Origin: an uncultured Collinsella sp.
Lineage (GTDB): Bacteria > Actinomycetota > Coriobacteriia > Coriobacteriales > Coriobacteriaceae
Direction: 5' to 3'
Length of the DNA stretch: 13,206 nt
NCBI GenBank assembly: GCA_900551655.1
Contig: URWM01000017.1
Location: 1-13,206, forward strand
Shown here: positions 7,734 through 13,206 of the stretch, one piece after another
Numbering within the stretch: position 1 is the stretch's first letter
How the letters are laid out: each line of letters begins with the position of its first letter
Notes under the pieces: generated by a model
Told to the model about the DNA's origin: nothing
The model's input: the letters and a program-made list of their open reading frames with translations, nothing else
Databases searched by the model: none
Position numbers and translations under genes: made by a program

Positions 7734-7776
7734 AAAACAAAGTAGCTAAAAAAGCCCCGTCCCAAATGAGCTACTT
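7734..7776 (-). terminator. Inverted repeat and likely terminator behind the 64-aa gene
   Basis: AAGTAGCT at 7740-7747 pairs perfectly with AGCTACTT at 7769-7776, which overlaps the stop codon of the 64-aa gene. In the minus direction the stem is followed by TTGTTTT. The 21-base loop contains GGGACGGGGCTTTTTT, itself T-rich. The short stem and long loop make it weaker than the other terminators here; it may be a dispersed repeat serving the same purpose. Confidence 0.45.
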
Positions 7777-7969
7777 AACGCCAGGGGTCGGCTTCGAAGA
7801 GGGGCTCGCGCTCGGGGCGACGATCGCTATAAGGATCGTAGCCGTCGTCATCCTCGTTCTCGGCACGGATGTAGGGGTCGCGCGGCTTGGGTGCCGGCTT
7901 GGGCGCAGGCTTGGGTGCGGCGGGTGCGGCATCGGTCGCCAGTGCGTTCGTCTTGTTCTCGTCTTTCAT
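7775..7969 (-). CDS. 64-aa charged protein with Lys-Pro-Ala repeats, unknown function
   Basis: A small hydrophilic protein. Start chosen at the ATG at 7969 (MKDENKTNAL...), because AAGGAG lies 8 bases before it; the in-frame ATG two codons earlier is only 2 bases from that site, and a longer reading frame back to 8149 would run through the clpB terminator and into clpB. Content: a short Ala-rich start, a PAPKPAPKPAPKP-type repeat (about 15-29), then an acidic aromatic tail (NEDDDGYDPYSDRRPE) ending in LFEADPWR. There is no signal peptide, membrane segment or cysteine; it is probably a cytoplasmic disordered protein. It lies downstream of clpB on the same strand but beyond the clpB terminator, so it probably has its own promoter (GATAAT occurs about 35 bases before the start). 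Confidence 0.6.
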   Translation of the reverse strand: MKDENKTNALATDAAPAAPKPAPKPAPKPRDPYIRAENEDDDGYDPYSDRRPEREPLFEADPWR

Positions 7970-8021
7970 CTGCATATCTCCTTGCCATGCAATCGTGTTC
8001 AACATTATCGATTGTCGCACG

Positions 8022-8058
8022 AAAAAGGGCGGCGGACCCAATTGGATCCGCCGCCCTT
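8022..8058 (-). terminator. Rho-independent terminator of clpB
   Basis: Arms AAGGGCGGCGGA (8025-8036) and TCCGCCGCCCTT (8047-8058) are perfect complements. The 10-base loop can itself pair further after one mismatch, so the whole is a near-perfect 34-bp palindrome. In the minus direction it is followed by a T-run (complement of 8022-8026). It lies about 40 bases past the clpB stop. Confidence 0.92.
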
Positions 8059-8100
8059 GGCGTTCGGCTCTAAAGGCAGATTTTAAGGCATGCCCAAAAT

Positions 8101-10728
<2,628 letters not shown>

Positions 10729-10744
10729 GGAATCACCTCTCTTG

Positions 10745-10767
10745 GGGCGGCCGCCCTACGGGGCGGC
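10745..10767 (-). promoter_or_regulatory. GC-rich hairpin in the clpB leader
   Basis: GCCGCCC (10750-10756) pairs with GGGCGGC (10761-10767) around a 4-base loop. It overlaps a second 12-bp palindrome GGGCGGCCGCCC (10745-10756), so two alternative stems compete. It lies 17-39 bases before the clpB start codon and just upstream of the ribosome binding site. No T-run follows on either strand, so it is not an intrinsic terminator. A role in mRNA stability or translation control is conjecture. Confidence 0.55.
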
Positions 10768-10830
10768 TTCACGTTGTTCGAGAAGTATTGTTGCCAGCTT
10801 TACGCGATCTTATACACAAATCTAAGTCTC

Positions 10831-10859
10831 TATATATAAGATTTTCTGAGTGATTGAAA
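10831..10859 (-). promoter_or_regulatory. Candidate clpB promoter
   Basis: On the minus strand TTTCAA (10859-10854), a 17-base gap and TATATA (10836-10831), in the AT-rich stretch about 105 bases before the clpB start. The -35 is poor (3 of 6) and a second -10-like TATAAG lies closer to the gene, so the exact promoter is uncertain. The rest of 10729-10906 holds only the leader hairpin and AT-rich spacer. Confidence 0.3.
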
Positions 10860-10906
10860 GATAGGGAGCAGGTGCGCTCACCCGCTACGGCCTCGTCCCC
10901 TTACTA

Positions 10907-11122
10907 TCTCAATCTGTAACATCTAGCGGCTGTTTATGGCTCTAGATGTTACAGATCGAGATGAAATGACCAGCGGCACCCGTTTATCTAAATCTGTAAC
11001 ATCTAGTCAGCAAATAGAGCTCTATCTGTTACAAATCGAGACAAACAGAAGACACCCGAATCGAAAATCTAAATCTGTAACACCAGGCCCACTTTTAGCG
11101 GCCAAGATGTTACAGATCGAGA
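10907..11122. repeat. Three-hairpin tandem repeat array, copy 1
   Basis: Three units of about 80-81 bp, each an inverted repeat with arms close to TCTCGATCTGTAACATCTAG, a 10-20-base variable centre and a spacer of about 25 bases. Left arms (ATCTGTAAC) begin at 10912, 10992 and 11073; right arms (TGTTAC) begin at 10947, 11027 and 11108. Unit 1 pairs over 20 bp with one mismatch (10907-10926 with 10942-10961); units 2 and 3 pair best over the inner TCTGTAACA core. The array fills the clpB-to-11176 gap. Any reading frame through it appears only because of the repeats and is not a gene. Confidence 0.9.
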
Positions 11123-11129
11123 CAGACCG

Positions 11130-11167
11130 AAAACCACCACAAAGAGGACAGGCACCTTTGTGGTGGT
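11130..11167 (-). terminator. Conserved-loop hairpin (copy a), probable terminator of the 11176-11880 gene
   Basis: ACCACCACAAAG (11133-11144) pairs with CTTTGTGGTGGT (11156-11167). In the minus direction it is followed by TTTTCGG. It lies 8 bases past the stop of the minus-strand gene, the right place for a terminator. It is one of four copies of the same element in this window. Confidence 0.75.
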
Positions 11168-11175
11168 CGCGGTCT

Positions 11176-11880
11176 CTACTCCTTCGCCGAACCCGTACTT
11201 CCCGATTCGACGGTCCAGGGCATCTCATCCTCGAACAGCCATGTACGGGCAGACCCACTATCGCGTGCAGTCTGCGGGTCAGGCAAGCAGGTCTGTTTAT
11301 AGGCATCTTGGATACACTGACCCATAAAATCGTTGAGCTCGCTCTGGTCGCCCTCCATGACATAGGCGACATCGCCGTCCATGATGTAGATGCCCGGACC
11401 CTCATTGCCCTCGTAGCCCGGATCGTACGAGACATCACATAACTTTGCGCCGTTTGCAGTGTCCAGCTCGATGGACGAGTGGCATCCGCCAACCATGTCG
11501 TTCGCTTTTGCCCGATAGGACGCATATCCGTACCAACGCTTAAATGTTTTGCCCTTGAGTAGCTCGGACGCCCTATCGATCAGGCTTGTATCCGTGGTAT
11601 AGCGCATGGCCCCAAGCTGAATACGCGGATAATTACTAATACCCAGCACAGCCGGCTGCTCATCAAAATCAACGGTAATGGTCTCGGGCTTGTCGTCGCC
11701 GGTCAGAAGTTCGACAGATTGAGTCACAGGCTTGACCACCGGCTCCGTCACCGCAGCAGGTAGAAATGCCATACCGACAGCGCCCGCGCCAACCACAGCG
11801 ATCGCAAGCGCCAAGACAATCAATCCAATACGGGCAGAACGGCTCACGGCAAAACACCCCACAATGCAAACCCGCGCCAT
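11176..11880 (-). CDS. Membrane-anchored extracellular protein, unknown function (gene A)
   Basis: 234 residues, not recognised. A basic N-terminus (SRSAR, 13-17) precedes one hydrophobic helix (about 18-41); the rest should be outside the cell. The outer part has four cysteines (in GGCHSS, AKLCDV, MGQCIQ and QTCLP), which could form two disulfides, an aromatic cluster RWYGYASYRAK, and a Ser/Gly-rich tail. Start taken at the ATG at 11880; the best ribosome site (GGAGGT) is about 14 bases upstream, rather far, and a GTG start slightly downstream is possible. A terminator hairpin and the three-hairpin array follow its 3' end. The last codons of a second, diverged copy reappear at 13126-13171 with the same 3' flank, so this gene belongs to a locally duplicated family. 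Confidence 0.72.
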   Translation of the reverse strand: MARVCIVGCFAVSRSARIGLIVLALAIAVVGAGAVGMAFLPAAVTEPVVKPVTQSVELLTGDDKPETITVDFDEQPAVLGISNYPRIQLGAMRYTTDTSLIDRASELLKGKTFKRWYGYASYRAKANDMVGGCHSSIELDTANGAKLCDVSYDPGYEGNEGPGIYIMDGDVAYVMEGDQSELNDFMGQCIQDAYKQTCLPDPQTARDSGSARTWLFEDEMPWTVESGSTGSAKE

Positions 11881-11936
11881 GTGCCCTAATGATACCTCCA
11901 GCTAACACTATCACCAAAAGAAGCCGTCCACTCCCC

Positions 11937-11978
11937 ACCACCACAAAGGGGACAGGCACCTTTGTGGTGGTTTTCGAC
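11937..11978 (+). repeat. Conserved-loop hairpin (copy b) in a divergent intergenic region
   Basis: ACCACCACAAAGG (11937-11949) pairs perfectly with CCTTTGTGGTGGT (11959-11971); the loop holds GGACAGGCA; TTTTCGAC follows. It shares stem, loop and right flank with copy c (12805-12846). It lies between the divergent starts at 11880 and 12082, where no plus-strand gene ends, so a terminator role is not obvious. Confidence 0.85.
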
Positions 11979-12081
11979 GCTAACGGTCGACCATCTCGCG
12001 CCATGAGATTAAACTTGAATTGTTCTCTGAACATATCCATTTCTGCCTATCCTCAACAGATCTTTGTCTCGAGGAGCGCAT

Positions 12082-12750
12082 ATGAAGCCGTCTCATTCCA
12101 CCGGTCGCAACGTCATCGCCATTCTCGCCATACCCATCGTGATGCTCTTCCTTATCGTCATCACGCCCTTTTCTTTTGGTATCGCCTCGCCCTTCGATCT
12201 TTGCGGGATGATCGACGCCGGCTCGCGTGCCACCTCGCTCTCCTTTGTCTGCCGTGGCGTGTTCTACGAATATGCAATTCCCACCGGAAGTTGGCAGTCA
12301 AAGTTGCCACTGCTCGGTCAGATCGACGGATGCTCCCCCTATTTCTGCCTTGGACCTCAGACGCTAAACTATCTAATCGACGACCAGCCACTCGACTTCA
12401 TCACCCTCGCCTACGACTACGCACCAAACACCGATGAGCGCCACATGAACCAAGTCCTCGACAAGATGCTTGGACAGTGCGGGCTCACCGAGGAGGCCGG
12501 TCGAACCATCTATAGCAACCAGAAATTAAAGCGAACAGAACTCCGCCGTGTCGGAAAAATCAAAGGGCGAAACGGGGCCGCCTACTGGGATGCCTGGGCA
12601 ACACGCGACAAGGGCGAATTCGGACACAGCACCTATATGGTCACTGTCTACACCAAAGACGGAATTAAGGACAATGTTGACGATTTCGCGTCGTCCAAAC
12701 TCGGCATCCCCAAAACAACCAAACCCGCCACCCCAGATGAAATCCTGTAG
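12082..12750 (+). CDS. Membrane-anchored extracellular protein, unknown function (gene B)
   Basis: 222 residues, not recognised. Start at the ATG at 12082, with AGGAG about 7 bases before it; a TTG six codons upstream is in frame but unsupported. One hydrophobic helix near residues 9-34 (VIAILAIPIVMLFLIVITPFSFGI), preceded by basic residues, predicts a cytoplasmic N-terminus and an exported C-terminal domain of about 185 residues. That domain has five cysteines (two early, two in DGCSPYFCLG, one in LGQCGL) and a mixed-charge C-terminal half. It is divergent from gene A; I see only weak resemblance between the two (a short D-x-F element near the C-terminus) and do not claim homology. A hairpin with a T-run follows at 12805. 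It is probably a surface protein. Confidence 0.72.
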   Translation: MKPSHSTGRNVIAILAIPIVMLFLIVITPFSFGIASPFDLCGMIDAGSRATSLSFVCRGVFYEYAIPTGSWQSKLPLLGQIDGCSPYFCLGPQTLNYLIDDQPLDFITLAYDYAPNTDERHMNQVLDKMLGQCGLTEEAGRTIYSNQKLKRTELRRVGKIKGRNGAAYWDAWATRDKGEFGHSTYMVTVYTKDGIKDNVDDFASSKLGIPKTTKPATPDEIL

Positions 12751-12804
12751 AGACATTCATTAAAATGCTGCCCAGCGATCACAATAACATCGAGCCCGCC
12801 CCCC

Positions 12805-12846
12805 ACCACCACAAAGGGGACAGGCACCTTTGTGGTGATTTTCGAC
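12805..12846 (+). terminator. Conserved-loop hairpin (copy c), probable terminator of gene B
   Basis: ACCACCACAAAGG (12805-12817) pairs with CCTTTGTGGTG (12827-12837), mismatched only at the last base pairs, and is followed by ATTTTCGAC. It lies 55 bases past the stop of gene B in the correct orientation. It is almost identical to copy b, including loop and right flank. Confidence 0.7.
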
Positions 12847-12861
12847 TCCGGCGCTCATCTG

Positions 12862-13077
12862 TCTCGATCTGTAACATCTAGCGGCCGTTTTTGACCCCAG
12901 ATGTTACAGATTGAGATGAAATGCTCAGCGGCGCCCGTTTATCTAAATCTGTAACAACTACTCGGCAAATAAGGGTCCACCTGTTACAGATCGAGATAAA
13001 CAGAAGACACCCGAATCGATAATCTAAATCTGCAACACCAAGCCCACTTTTAACGGCCCAGATGTTACAGATCGAGA
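12862..13077. repeat. Three-hairpin tandem repeat array, copy 2
   Basis: Same architecture and unit lengths as copy 1, offset by 1955 bases. Left arms begin at 12867, 12947 and 13028. In the first two units I count 21 differences in 161 aligned positions (about 87% identity), spread over arms, loops and spacers. The stretch 12751-13125 contains no gene, only hairpin c, this array and hairpin d. Confidence 0.9.
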
Positions 13078-13084
13078 CAGACTG

Positions 13085-13117
13085 AAAACCACCGCAAAGG
13101 GGCACCTTTGTGGTGGT
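13085..13117 (-). terminator. Conserved-loop hairpin (copy d), probable terminator of the second gene A copy
   Basis: ACCACCGCAAAGG (13088-13100) pairs with CCTTTGTGGTGGT (13105-13117) with one wobble or mismatch; the loop is shortened by 5 bases compared with copy a. TTTT follows in the minus direction (complement of 13085-13088). It lies 8 bases past the stop of the partial gene, exactly as copy a does. Confidence 0.7.
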
Positions 13118-13125
13118 CGCGTTCT

Positions 13126-13171
13126 CTACTCTTTTGCCGAGCCCGTGCTTCCCGATTCGGCGGTCCAGGGC
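13126..13171 (-). CDS. 3' end of a second copy of gene A (partial, cut by the contig end)
   Basis: The minus strand reads PWTAESGSTGSAKE and stop, against PWTVESGSTGSAKE and stop at the end of gene A: one difference in the last 14 residues. Stop codon, distance to the hairpin and the following array all match the first copy. The frame enters from beyond 13171, where adapter sequence begins, so most of the gene lies outside the window. Confidence 0.85.
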
Positions 13172-13206
13172 CTGTCTCTTATACACATCTGACGCTGCCG
13201 ACGAAG
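13172..13206. other. Illumina Nextera adapter read-through (not biological sequence)
   Basis: 13172-13190 is CTGTCTCTTATACACATCT, the 19-base Tn5 mosaic end used in Nextera libraries. It is followed at once by GACGCTGCCGACGA (13191-13204), the rest of the standard Nextera read-1 adapter in reverse complement; the last two bases would belong to the index. The bases to its left match the gene A repeat up to CCAGGGC, so genomic sequence ends at about 13171. Confidence 0.97.

Noticed and set aside
11022..11525. Minus-strand frame across the array and the end of gene A, and a similar one at 12878-13186.
   Set aside because: Formed by repeat sequence plus the wrong frame of gene A; the second even reads into adapter sequence.
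10907..13077. CRISPR array suggested by regularly spaced repeats.
   Set aside because: The repeated units are inverted pairs in alternating orientation with only three units, the spacers between units are themselves conserved, and there is no cas gene.

Overview
The bulk of this window (about 798-13171) looks like a chromosome fragment of a GC-rich anaerobic Actinomycetota. A gut Coriobacteriia such as Collinsella is my best guess. It rests on codon and GC character, a Coriobacteria-like Fe-S/flavin oxidoreductase, membrane-anchored proteins of unknown function, and dense palindromic intergenic repeats. No database was searched. Both ends look artificial. The first ~770-797 bases carry an AT-richer, Clostridia-like secreted-protein gene joined to the middle of an oxidoreductase gene. 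The last 35 bases (13172-13206) are Illumina Nextera adapter sequence. The piece therefore reads as a metagenomic or draft contig with a probable chimeric left end and an untrimmed right end.

Layout. 80-772 (+): small exported protein, probably foreign. 759-2504 (-): Fe-S/FAD oxidoreductase of the GltD type that loses its C-terminal half at the junction. 2505-2691: divergent control region with two matching 15-bp palindromes. 2692-3354 (+): TetR-type regulator. 3418-4425 (+): polytopic membrane protein, closed by a strong terminator at 4496-4535. 4667-6169 (+): 500-aa membrane-anchored protein with a long acidic cytoplasmic head. 6214-7566 (-): AAA ATPase of the DUF4143 group, whose promoter sits inside a 25-bp-arm inverted repeat. 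7775-7969 (-): 64-aa Lys-Pro-Ala protein. 8101-10728 (-): complete ClpB disaggregase with its own terminator. 10729-13171: two unknown membrane-anchored proteins (11176-11880 -, 12082-12750 +) set among repeats, ending in the 3' tail of a second copy of the first one.

How parts fit. The regulator, oxidoreductase and membrane protein look like one divergently transcribed unit, controlled by the regulator through the paired palindromes; the substrate is unknown. ClpB is housekeeping protein quality control. The right 2.4 kb is the least ordinary part. A ~215-bp block of three hairpins, repeated about every 80 bp, occurs twice (10907-11122 and 12862-13077, about 87% identical over the first 161 aligned positions). 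Each copy sits just beyond the 3' end of a copy of the same membrane-protein gene. A separate short hairpin with a conserved loop occurs four times. This looks like a duplicated cassette decorated with REP- or MITE-like palindromes. I see no CRISPR array, tRNA, rRNA or transposase gene.
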